A stretch of 5,372 nucleotides of DNA, taken from contig JALGUI010000304.1 of assembly GCA_029820915.1 (NCBI GenBank), positions 1-5,372 on the forward strand. Direction: 5' to 3'. Shown piece after piece: positions 1-5,372 of this stretch (within the stretch, counting starts at the first letter, position 1; each line of letters opens with the position of its first letter). The DNA is from Candidatus Zipacnadia bacterium (lineage in GTDB: Bacteria > Armatimonadota > Zipacnadia > Zipacnadales > UBA5352). The position numbers and the translations under genes are program-made. The notes under the pieces were generated by a model. That model was not told the DNA's origin. It did not search any database and was given only the letters and a program-made list of their open reading frames with translations.

Positions 1-29
1 CGGGCAGCCCAGCCGTTGCGTCGTTTGCT

Positions 30-45
30 CCCGCCCACGGGCGGG
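30..45. repeat. Short GC-rich inverted repeat
   Basis: The six bases cccgcc (30-35) pair with ggcggg (40-45) around a four-base loop, cacg. The stem is short and purely G+C, so chance is a real possibility in this composition. It is listed because it is the first of four inverted repeats within 185 bases. Confidence 0.35.
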
Positions 46-67
46 ACTGCGGCTATGCGCGGGCCGA

Positions 68-86
68 GAGAAGCCAGAGGCTTCTC
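68..86. repeat. Perfect hairpin, 8-bp stem
   Basis: gagaagcc (68-75) and ggcttctc (79-86) are exact reverse complements around a three-base loop (aga). No run of T follows on either strand, so an intrinsic terminator is not supported. The same arm sequence reappears at 432-439 (gagaagcc), just upstream of the permease start, which suggests a recurring repeat unit rather than a one-off structure. Confidence 0.6.
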
Positions 87-96
87 CAATGGAACC

Positions 97-129
97 TGAC
101 GCCTGCGCAACACAGCCGCGCAGGCGTCA
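97..129. repeat. Perfect hairpin, 12-bp stem with 9-base loop
   Basis: tgacgcctgcgc (97-108) pairs exactly with gcgcaggcgtca (118-129) around the nine-base loop 109-117. Twelve perfect pairs are unlikely by chance and this is the strongest inverted repeat in the window. It could form a stable RNA or cruciform structure, be part of a dispersed intergenic palindromic repeat, or terminate an unseen upstream transcript. No U-tract follows the stem, so a classical rho-independent terminator is not supported. Confidence 0.7.
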
Positions 130-164
130 CTCCTCGCGCTGAGCGCTCGGAGCGGCCCCTCCGG

Positions 165-183
165 GAGGATGCTGCGCATCCTC
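165..183. repeat. Perfect hairpin, 8-bp stem
   Basis: gaggatgc (165-172) pairs exactly with gcatcctc (176-183) around a three-base loop (tgc). Its geometry, 8-bp arms with a 3-base loop, matches the hairpin at 68-86 although the sequence differs. No T-run follows. Confidence 0.55.
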
Positions 184-319
184 AGGACAAGGCGGCGCAT
201 CGCTTCTCCATCGCGTGGCCTCGCCGCAGCCGTCTCGACTTGTGGGTAATGCATAGCCCGGTGGGAGGGAACGCCCCGTGGCTCATGGAAACGGGCGGAG
301 TTCGCGCACAGGGCGTTGG

Positions 320-421
320 CCCGGGGACGGGCCGCGACACGATCGCGGCGCGCCGCGGCGAGGCCTGCGACCCGGGGACGGGCCGCGACACGATCGCGGC
401 GCGCCGCGGCGAGGCCTGCGA
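320..421. repeat. Perfect 51-bp tandem direct repeat (two copies)
   Basis: Bases 320-370 and 371-421 are identical, directly adjacent, with no further match on either side. The unit is 51 bp, exactly 17 codons, so it leaves every reading frame open. This is why spurious frames on both strands show a 17-residue repeat. Each copy holds a 7-bp stem, gccgcga/tcgcggc around cacga (331-349 and 382-400), overlapping a 14-bp perfect palindrome (344-357 and 395-408). The two structures are mutually exclusive. It lies upstream of the permease start chosen here. It may be a recent duplication or an assembly duplication. Confidence 0.9.
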
Positions 422-439
422 GCGCAATACGGAGAAGCC

Positions 440-456
440 GGAGCAGCCTGGGATTG
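440..456 (+). promoter_or_regulatory. Ribosome binding site and TTG start of the permease
   Basis: GGAG at 440-443 lies ten bases before TTG at 454-456. It decides the start: translation from here opens directly with a typical hydrophobic TSUP N-terminus. The only other near-standard start in this frame is TTG at 316, which would add 46 Arg/Ala-rich residues encoded mostly by the 51-bp repeats. A second GGAG lies at 431-434. There is no in-frame ATG, so the assignment is reasonable but not certain. Confidence 0.5.
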
Positions 457-1209
457 AGCGACCTAACGAGCTACGCGCTAATCTTCCTGGTGGTCTTCCT
501 CGCGAACACCGCGAGCAGCCTCACCGGCTTCGGCGGCACGATCCTGGCGCTGCCCATCGTGGCCATGATCATCGGCCTGAAGGTCGCGGTGCCGGTGCTG
601 GTGATACAGGCCTGGGTGCTGGCGGTCTGCATCGTGTCCGAGGCCCGGCGGCACATCTCCTGGCGCGACTGGGCGAAGATCGTCATCTTCGTCGTCATCG
701 GCCTGCCCGTCGGCATACTGCTGGCGGACACCGTGCCTGAGAACCCGCTCAAGGTCGCGCTCGGCCTCTTCACGCTCGGCGTGGGTGCGTACGGAGTGGT
801 CCGCCCCATGCCCGGCGCGGACAGCCGCGAGCGGCTCGTGGGCTGGAAGGGCCGGGCGCTGACGGCGCTGCTGGCGGTGGGCGGAGTGGTGCACGGGGCC
901 TTCGCGACCGGCGGGCCGCTGATCGTGATCTATGGCACGCGCGCGCTGCGCGACAAGAGCGTCTTCCGGGTGACCATGAGCATGACCTGGCTGACGCTGA
1001 ACACGATCCTGCTCGCACAGTGGCTCGTGCGCGGCGCCCTGACCGGCCCACAACTCAGGCTGGCGGCCATGTGCATCCCGTTCACGCTTGCGGGGATGGC
1101 GCTGGGGACCTTCGCGCATTACCGCGTGAACGAGGTGGTCTTCCGCCGCGCGGTCTACGCGGTACTCATGGCCGCGGCGGTGATGCTGCTGGTGTCGGCG
1201 TTGGGATAG
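454..1209 (+). CDS. TSUP family (TauE/SafE-type) membrane permease
   Basis: The predicted product is a 251-residue integral inner-membrane protein of the sulfite exporter TauE/SafE (TSUP, formerly DUF81) family, whose members carry sulfur-containing or organic anions such as sulfite, sulfoacetate or taurine-derived compounds. The substrate here cannot be told. The chain is hydrophobic throughout, with about eight membrane segments. The two internally related halves carry the family's glycine-rich signatures: TASSLTGFGGTILALP near residues 19-34 and VVHGAFATGGPLIVIY near 145-160. A hydrophilic loop at about 118-133 separates the halves. Length fits the family (about 240-270). The TTG start at 454 was chosen over TTG at 316, which would add an Arg-rich head from the 51-bp repeats. 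It is monocistronic in this window and converges on the next gene with a 12-bp gap. No sulfur-metabolism gene is nearby to suggest a substrate. Confidence 0.9.
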   Translation: MSDLTSYALIFLVVFLANTASSLTGFGGTILALPIVAMIIGLKVAVPVLVIQAWVLAVCIVSEARRHISWRDWAKIVIFVVIGLPVGILLADTVPENPLKVALGLFTLGVGAYGVVRPMPGADSRERLVGWKGRALTALLAVGGVVHGAFATGGPLIVIYGTRALRDKSVFRVTMSMTWLTLNTILLAQWLVRGALTGPQLRLAAMCIPFTLAGMALGTFAHYRVNEVVFRRAVYAVLMAAAVMLLVSALG

Positions 1210-1221
1210 ACCCCGGCAACC

Positions 1222-3498
1222 CTACTCGTCCGAGCGCGGCCGGAGATCGATGTCCACCACGAACGGCTCGGTCTCGCCGTCGGGGAGGACCGTGGCCGCG
1301 GTCTCGGAGACCGCTCGCAACGGGCCGCCCTCGTGCATGCGCTCCGTCAGACCGATCCGATACTCGAACCCTGCAATCAGGCCGTTAACCCGCCAGCGTC
1401 CGCCGGCGTCGGAGATCACGACTGTAGAGACGGTGCCGGGGCCCGCCCCCACACCGGAGGTGGTGGCGCCGGGCACTGATACCACAATGAGTGCCCCCTC
1501 GATCGGCGTCCCGTCAGCCCCGATGACCGTCCCCTCGACCGCCGCCAGCGGCTTCAGCTCCAGCGTCTCAGGCGCCGCCGCATCCTCAGTCCACAGCGCG
1601 CCGGCCGCGACCTGCAGATCGGCGGCGAAGGCGATGACCGTTACGTCATCGACTGGAGGCAGGCCCTCAAGCTGGAAGCGACCGTCGTCGCCGGTCCTCG
1701 TGCTCAGTGGCTGGTTGAGGCTGTCGGCGCCAGCCACCACCAGAGCGCTCGCCTCAGGCTTCCCGTCGCGCAACACCACGCCGGTCAGCGAGCGGTCGCC
1801 GGTCGCCACGACGATGGTGCCCAGGTCGCGCGTCTCGCCGGGCTCCAGAGTGAGCTGCTGCATCTTCCGGTAGGTCTCGGTGTATCGCTCGCGGGGAATC
1901 ATGCCGCGCAGCGTGTCCGTGGCATGGGGCATCAGCGTCACCCCGGACGGCAGCGGCGCCATGCGGATGACACCCTCCTCGTCGCTCACCCAGGTGACGG
2001 GGAGGGGGTACGAGCTCATGCCGTGATCGCCGTACGGCTCCGCCTCGCCGACGAGCATTTCGACGCCCTGAACGGGATTGCCCTTGGCGTCTTCCACGCG
2101 CAGGATGATGCCAGCGACCGGCCGTAGCTCGATGCGCACGTCCTCCGAGCCGCGCTCGGGTCGGGCGAAGGCGACCAGGGTCTCGTCGGGGCCATACGCC
2201 ATGCAGCGGACGCCAAAGATGGGCAGGCCCCAGTTCTCGATGCGGAAGTGCCCCTGTTCATCGGTCGTCGCTTGCGCGTCCTCATCACGACCCGCCACCA
2301 CCGTCGCACCTTCGACCGCCTGCCCGTCCGGACCGACGACCGTGCCCGAGAGAGCGCGCCGGGGCAGGATGCGGAAGTCCACGGTGGCGACCTGGCTGGG
2401 CGCGAGTGTCACCATCGTGGGGCGTGGCTCGACACGCCCGGCGTACTCGCACGACACCTGCCACTCCCTCGCCGGTGGCCGGAACTCGTAGCGACCATCC
2501 GCACCGGTCTCCCTCGTCCCCCACGGAGCCCACCAGCCCCCTACTTGCTGGGCGCAGACCACCTCGACGCCCTCGGCGGGCTCACCGGTCTCGGCGAAGG
2601 TCACGCGCCCGTGGATCGTGGGGCTGGGCAGCATCGCGATCTCCACGCCCTCCAAGGCCTCCCCCACTCCGACCGTGACCCGCACGGGCTCGAGGAGCGT
2701 GGCATTCGCGATGTAGCCGGTGCTCAGGGAGTACTCGCCGGGCGGGAGGCGATCAAGGGTGAAGCGCCCCGCGTCGTCCGCTACATCTCGATCGGTGCCC
2801 AGGTCGGAGAAGGCGCTCACTTCCACCCCGGTGAGGGGCTGGCCCTGGAAGAGCACGCGCCCGCGGATCGTGGCCTCCGGCTCAAGCCTGATGTCGAAGG
2901 TCTCGCCGGGCGTGGCGAAGCGCTGGTGCCCGTAGCCCTGCCACGTGGCCCAGCCCTCCCCGCCGGCGGTGAGACTGACCCGCATGTCCGGCGCGAAGCC
3001 GTCGATGCGGCAGCGCCCATCCGCGTCAGTGGTCACCCAGCCGTAGACACTCTCCGGGAGGCGGTACCACTGGGGCTCGCCGTCGGTCGGGGGCGAGACC
3101 GAGGTCGCGCGCACCGACCGTCCTGGGAGGGGATTCCCGTCAAGGTCGAGCACGCGGCCTTCGACCGCCATGGGCGGGTCGGTCACGCGGATCGTGACAT
3201 CCTCGCCCGGGGGCGCGGTGGCCACGCCAATGGCGTGACCCTCCGCCAGCGCCACGAGCGAAGGCCACTGGCGCGGGCTGGCGGTGGTGAAGCTGATCGC
3301 GAAGCGTCCGTCGGCACCCGCCGCGCCCTCCACCCACCACGCGCCCGGTCCATCCGGCGCGCGGTACACCATGACGCGCGCGCCCGGTATCGCCGCACCA
3401 CCCGGCCCGACGACGCGGCCGGTGATAGTAACCTCTTCGCCCAGCGCGGGCGCAAACGAGAGGCCCAGAGACAGCACGAGACAGACATACATGCGCAT
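1222..3498 (-). CDS. Secreted protein of about eight carboxypeptidase-regulatory-like repeats
   Basis: The 758-residue product begins with a signal peptide (residues 1 to about 20: basic start, hydrophobic core, cleavage near ALG-EE; no lipobox cysteine), so export is likely. The rest is a chain of beta-sandwich units of the carboxypeptidase regulatory-like (CarboxypepD_reg) fold, each with the pattern GxVxxxxGxPxxGaxV, then DxxGrFxxxxLpPG, then a strand. I place units at about 23-105, 110-205, 209-289, 293-377, 381-458, 461-565 (diverged), 569-648 and 652-755. There is no peptidase, kinase, membrane anchor or sorting domain, so the role is probably structural, adhesive or ligand-binding at the surface; no substrate can be named. 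The frame is intact and free of tandem duplications, unlike its neighbour. ATG at 3498 is preferred over the ATG two codons later because the Shine-Dalgarno is nine bases away. It has its own promoter. Confidence 0.88.
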   Translation of the reverse strand: MRMYVCLVLSLGLSFAPALGEEVTITGRVVGPGGAAIPGARVMVYRAPDGPGAWWVEGAAGADGRFAISFTTASPRQWPSLVALAEGHAIGVATAPPGEDVTIRVTDPPMAVEGRVLDLDGNPLPGRSVRATSVSPPTDGEPQWYRLPESVYGWVTTDADGRCRIDGFAPDMRVSLTAGGEGWATWQGYGHQRFATPGETFDIRLEPEATIRGRVLFQGQPLTGVEVSAFSDLGTDRDVADDAGRFTLDRLPPGEYSLSTGYIANATLLEPVRVTVGVGEALEGVEIAMLPSPTIHGRVTFAETGEPAEGVEVVCAQQVGGWWAPWGTRETGADGRYEFRPPAREWQVSCEYAGRVEPRPTMVTLAPSQVATVDFRILPRRALSGTVVGPDGQAVEGATVVAGRDEDAQATTDEQGHFRIENWGLPIFGVRCMAYGPDETLVAFARPERGSEDVRIELRPVAGIILRVEDAKGNPVQGVEMLVGEAEPYGDHGMSSYPLPVTWVSDEEGVIRMAPLPSGVTLMPHATDTLRGMIPRERYTETYRKMQQLTLEPGETRDLGTIVVATGDRSLTGVVLRDGKPEASALVVAGADSLNQPLSTRTGDDGRFQLEGLPPVDDVTVIAFAADLQVAAGALWTEDAAAPETLELKPLAAVEGTVIGADGTPIEGALIVVSVPGATTSGVGAGPGTVSTVVISDAGGRWRVNGLIAGFEYRIGLTERMHEGGPLRAVSETAATVLPDGETEPFVVDIDLRPRSDE

Positions 3499-3507
3499 TC
3501 CCGTCCC

Positions 3508-3514
3508 CCTCCTT
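3508..3514 (-). promoter_or_regulatory. Strong Shine-Dalgarno for the secreted repeat protein
   Basis: On the - strand the sequence reads AAGGAGG, a full anti-16S match, nine bases before ATG at 3496-3498. It favours this ATG over the next in-frame ATG at 3490-3492, which would be 15 bases away. Confidence 0.8.
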
Positions 3515-3548
3515 CGGTCACTCTCTCAAGCCTGCGGCCACGCCGTCA

Positions 3549-3576
3549 AGTATAGCGCGCCGTCTACTATTGTCAA
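3549..3576 (-). promoter_or_regulatory. Near-consensus sigma70-type promoter
   Basis: Read on the - strand, TTGACA (3571-3576) is a perfect -35 box and TATACT (3549-3554) a five-of-six -10 box, with a 16-base spacer. Transcription would start near 3542, giving a 5' leader of about 43 bases before the ATG at 3498. It lies in the 96-bp gap after the upstream gene's stop and drives the secreted repeat protein independently. The A+T-rich stretch 3565-3586 stands out from the GC-rich surroundings. Consensus knowledge is from well-studied bacteria; the host's sigma factor is unknown. Confidence 0.75.
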
Positions 3577-3581
3577 TAGTA
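3565..3581. promoter_or_regulatory. 17-bp perfect palindrome over the -35 box, candidate operator
   Basis: tactattgtcaatagta has two exact 8-bp arms around one central base (3573) and contains the whole -35 hexamer. A dimeric repressor bound here would block RNA polymerase. The short, A+T-rich arms and one-base centre cannot form a useful RNA hairpin and no T-run follows, so a terminator for the upstream gene is unlikely. The outer TACTA/TAGTA halves loosely recall operators of BlaI/MecI-type winged-helix repressors, but the spacing differs and that link is only a guess. No regulator gene is in the window. Confidence 0.6.
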
Positions 3582-3594
3582 TTTGCACGTGGCT

Positions 3595-5372
3595 TCATCC
3601 GTCATCGCCCGAATCACGGCCGCCTGGTGAGTCCATCACCTTCACGTAGAACATCCAGTTGCGCTCCCAGTAGCGCTCGAGCTTGAGCGTCAGCACGTTC
3701 GCGCCCTGGTGGAGCGGCACGGTGATCTCGCACTCGTCCTCCTGCAGGCCCTTCAGGTTCGGCAGGTAGGCGATCTCCTCACCGTTGAGGTAGGCCACGC
3801 ACGAGCTGGACGAGCCGATGCTCAGCCCCGCCTCGCCCGCTGCATCGGCCTCGATGGCCGTGGTCGCGTAGACCACGTCGCCGGTCTCGGCCTCGGTGTT
3901 GCTGCCCAGGTCCACCACGCCCGACGCGTCGGTGCGCACCTCGGTCCAATCGGCCGGGGCTGCGGAGAGGTCGTCCTCCGGCGAGAAGCGGAGCTGGCGG
4001 ATCGGCCACCACGCCGGGTTCGGGTGGCGTGGGCTGATGCGCCAGACGCGGGAATCGTCCGCGCGGTCGGCGGGGTCCGCCGGCCGGATGACCACCACGC
4101 TCACGCCCCAACCGGTTGGGCCGCCGAAGGTCAGCTCCAGGTGGCCGCCGGCGACCTCGGCGATGAACTCGCCCAGGTCCGCGCCACCGGGGTAGTAGGC
4201 CGCGTCGAACAGCCGCACGCCGGTGCGGTCGCGCCGGTGCGGTCGCGCACCATTCCCGAGCACCGGAAGTTGCGGTTCGTCCAGGACGGGTTGCCGCGCA
4301 CCACGCGCACCTCGTGCGCGCCGTCGGGCAGGTCGATGCGCAGCGTGCGGGGCCGGCCGCAGTAGAGCCCGCGGTTGATGATCGCCGCGTCCGGCCGCCA
4401 CTCGTAGGGCCAGAAGGGCAGGCCGTGCATCTCGATCTCCTGCAGCGCCGAGCCGTAGCGGTGCGCCATGCCGTAGCCGGTCTCCTCGGGCGTGGGCTCG
4501 GAGCTGTCGGCCACCGGCAGCCAGCCGTAGCCCAGCTCGGCCGAGTACGCGGTCTCCGCGCCCAGCGCCCGCCACGGCTCGGCGTCCTCCTCCGCCCCGA
4601 AGTCCAGCGCCAGCACCGCGCCCTCGGTGTCGGCCATGGCTCGCCAGCGCTCGAAGTAGCGCTCGTCCTCGGCGGCCTGCACGTCGCGCAGGAACTGCTC
4701 GGCCTGCGCGCGGAAGGCCGCATCGTCCATGCCGCGCGCCTCGTGGATCGTCCCCGCGCGGTCGCGGAAGTTGCCCCACTCGTCGCCCAACGCCCACAGT
4801 GCGCGGTCCAGCATCGCATCGCCCTGCAGCCGGTCGCTGAGGGCCCGCTCTGCGCCCGCCGGCCCGAGCACGATGCAGCATCGCATCGCCCTGCAGCCGG
4901 TCGCTGAGGGCCCGCTCTGCGCCCGCCGGCCCGAGCACGATGCAACCGTAGACGCGCACGCCCGGCACCTGCACGAGCGTCACACCGTCGGCCACGCCGA
5001 ACAGCAGCGGCCGCGGCTCGGCGTCGGTGGTCAGCCAGGTGGCCTCCTCCGGCTGGGGCATGCCCTCGGGCAGGCGGATGGCGATCTCGAAGGGCGCAGC
5101 GGGCGTGGCGCGCGCGGACTCGTAGTCCACCTCGTAGTTGACCAGGTGCACGCTGAGCAGGTCGGCACCCTCAGGTCGGCACCCTCCGCCTGGTGCCGCC
5201 ACGGCGTCACCCAGAGCAGGCGCGGGAGGTCGCCGCCGATGAGCGCCTGACCTCCGAGCGCCGCGCGCACCTCGGCGGCGGCCTGCTCGACGACCGCGCG
5301 CGTGGCGTCGGACTCGGTCGCGCGGTTGAAGAAGAAGTGCTCGCCGCCGAGGAGCTGGATGACCTCGCCCTG
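3595..5372 (-). CDS. Glycoside-hydrolase-like protein, 3' part, frame disrupted by three tandem duplications
   Basis: The 5' end lies beyond the window; the stop is TGA at 3595-3597. Correct coding alternates between two frames: one from 5372 to about 5172 and from about 4877 to 4232, the other from about 5171 to 4878 and from about 4231 to 3595. Switches fall exactly at tandem duplications of 14, 67 and 14 bp. Dropping one copy of each gives 560 continuous residues. Residues about 1-145 (LLSVHLVNYEVDY near 67-79, then a beta-rich stretch to VYGCIVLGP) resemble the C-terminal domains of GH42/beta-galactosidase-like proteins. About 158-222 is a helical linker. About 226-400 is a malectin or galactose-binding-like domain (LALDFG, GYGWLP, DLPDGAHEVRVVRG, DAAYYPGG). 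About 405-548 is a second beta-sandwich (YLNGEE, QGANVLTLKLERYWERNWMFYVKV). Any catalytic domain would be upstream. Carbohydrate binding or degradation is inferred. It is either a pseudogene or misassembled. Confidence 0.75.
   Translation of the reverse strand, partial: GRGHPAPRRRALLLQPRDRVRRHARGRRAGRRRGARGARRSGAHRRRPPAPALGDAVAAPGGGCRPEGADLLSVHLVNYEVDYESARATPAAPFEIAIRLPEGMPQPEEATWLTTDAEPRPLLFGVADGVTLVQVPGVRVYGCIVLGPAGAERALSDRLQGDAMLHRARAGGRRAGPQRPAAGRCDAGPRTVGVGRRVGQLPRPRGDDPRGARHGRCGLPRAGRAVPARRAGRRGRALLRALASHGRHRGRGAGAGLRGGGGRRAVAGAGRGDRVLGRAGLRLAAGGRQLRAHARGDRLRHGAPLRLGAAGDRDARPALLALRVAAGRGDHQPRALLRPAPHAAHRPARRRARGARGARQPVLDEPQLPVLGNGARPHRRDRTGVRLFDAAYYPGGADLGEFIAEVAGGHLELTFGGPTGWGVSVVVIRPADPADRADDSRVWRISPRHPNPAWWPIRQLRFSPEDDLSAAPADWTEVRTDASGVVDLGSNTEAETGDVVYATTAIEADAAGEAGLSIGSSSSCVAYLNGEEIAYLPNLKGLQEDECEITVPLHQGANVLTLKLERYWERNWMFYVKVMDSPGGRDSGDDG
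4218..4248. repeat. Perfect 14-bp tandem duplication inside the glycoside-hydrolase-like gene
   Basis: cgccggtgcggtcg occurs at 4218-4231 and again at 4232-4245, and the match continues three bases (cgc) to 4248. Fourteen is not a multiple of three, so the frame shifts here. On the - strand the residues before it (CSGMVRDRTG) and after it (VRLFDAAYYPGGADLGEF) join smoothly if one copy is removed. Confidence 0.9.
4809..4944. repeat. Perfect 67-bp tandem duplication inside the glycoside-hydrolase-like gene
   Basis: Bases 4811-4877 and 4878-4944 are identical; two further bases (ca, 4809-4810) extend the period at one end. Since 67 is one more than a multiple of three, the frame shifts. The same peptide, CIVLGPAGAERALSDRLQGD, is encoded once in each frame, which proves that the duplication is of coding sequence. 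Removing one copy joins VPGVRVYGCIVLGP to LDRALWALGDEWGNF in one frame. Confidence 0.95.
5158..5186. repeat. Second 14-bp tandem duplication inside the glycoside-hydrolase-like gene
   Basis: caggtcggcaccct is present at 5158-5171 and 5172-5185, with one further matching base at 5186. It shifts the frame: on the - strand, LLWVTPWRHQAEGADL before it and LSVHLVNYEVDY after it lie in different frames and join when one copy is dropped. An ORF caller would therefore place a false start near 5202 and cut off the true upstream coding sequence. Confidence 0.9.

Larger units (their letters stand above)
1..453. other. Intergenic region rich in inverted repeats, no convincing gene
   Basis: No reading frame here looks like a recognisable protein on either strand. 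One + strand frame stays open from base 3 to 740, but it runs out of frame into the permease gene and its translation is Arg/Gly/Pro/His-rich and low in complexity, as expected of GC-rich non-coding sequence. The region instead holds perfect inverted repeats at 30-45, 68-86, 97-129 and 165-183 and a perfect 51-bp tandem duplication at 320-421. Short motifs recur in opposite orientation: ggcttctcc at 79-87 against ggagaagcc at 431-439, and ggcctcgccgc at 217-227 against its complement at 355-365 and 406-416. I see no clear promoter for the downstream permease gene. The end of an unseen upstream gene within the first 100 bases cannot be excluded. Confidence 0.6.

Noticed and set aside
320..421. 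CRISPR array
   Set aside because: The two copies directly adjoin with no spacer, and no cas gene is present.
182..427. An 81-residue - strand frame with a 17-residue repeat (QASPRRAAIVSRPVPG-like)
   Set aside because: The repeat is only the 51-bp DNA duplication read backwards. There is no ribosome binding site and no family resemblance.
316..453. Permease start at TTG 316, giving 297 residues
   Set aside because: The extra 46 residues are Arg/Ala-rich, come mostly from the DNA repeats and do not resemble TSUP N-termini. TTG at 454 has a GGAG ten bases upstream and opens on the first membrane segment.
240..740. A + strand open frame of 166 residues, open in fact from base 3
   Set aside because: It overlaps the permease out of frame, and its translation is Arg/Gly/His-rich with no recognisable motif. 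High GC keeps this frame open by chance.
1200..1240. Bidirectional terminator between the convergent genes
   Set aside because: The 12-bp gap and its flanks show no convincing stem and no T-run on either strand.
2248..3555. A 435-residue + strand open frame opposite the secreted repeat protein
   Set aside because: It is a shadow. The opposing frame has a signal peptide, clear domain repeats, promoter and ribosome binding site, whereas this one is His/Arg/Gly-rich without motifs.
3565..3581. The 17-bp palindrome as an intrinsic terminator of the upstream gene
   Set aside because: With a one-base centre the real stem would be about six weak A-T-rich pairs, with no U-tract after it. Overlap with the -35 box fits an operator better.
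3779..4945. A 388-residue - strand open frame in the glycoside-hydrolase-like gene
   Set aside because: Apart from a short stretch at the duplication it is in the third frame, almost all Arg, Ala, Thr and Pro. The two other frames carry the family-like sequence.

Overview
This is a GC-rich (roughly two-thirds G+C by eye) bacterial window with three protein-coding regions, all of environmental or accessory character. Two genes encode large secreted or carbohydrate-related multi-domain proteins: one built from tandem carboxypeptidase-regulatory-like beta-sandwiches, the other a glycoside-hydrolase-type protein with carbohydrate-binding-like domains. That mix, at this base composition, suggests a Planctomycetota, Armatimonadota or similar metagenome-derived lineage. 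This is an inference; no marker gene is present.

Layout: bases 1-453 hold no convincing gene. They are an intergenic region crowded with perfect inverted repeats and an exact 51-bp tandem duplication. A TSUP-family (TauE/SafE-type) membrane permease follows on the + strand (454-1209). It converges, with a 12-bp gap, on a 758-residue secreted protein on the - strand (1222-3498). That gene has a strong Shine-Dalgarno and a near-consensus sigma70-type promoter (3549-3576) whose -35 box lies inside a perfect 17-bp palindrome (3565-3581), a good candidate operator. Upstream of it on the - strand lies the 3' part of a glycoside-hydrolase-like gene (3595 to beyond 5372), whose 5' end is outside the window.

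The most notable result is that the glycoside-hydrolase-like gene is interrupted by three exact tandem duplications of 14, 67 and 14 bp, each of which shifts the reading frame. Removing one copy of each (95 bp in all) restores one continuous, sensible 560-residue sequence across the whole visible part of the gene. As given, the 67-bp and the downstream 14-bp duplications cancel (81 bp = 27 codons). A naive open reading frame therefore runs through both while translating about 210 residues in the wrong frame. With the 51-bp duplication upstream of the permease, the window has four perfect two-copy tandem duplications. Either they are assembly-join artefacts or this genome generates tandem duplications unusually often; read data would decide. 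I find no tRNA, rRNA, CRISPR array, integrase or transposase, and no clear evidence of a new multi-gene system.
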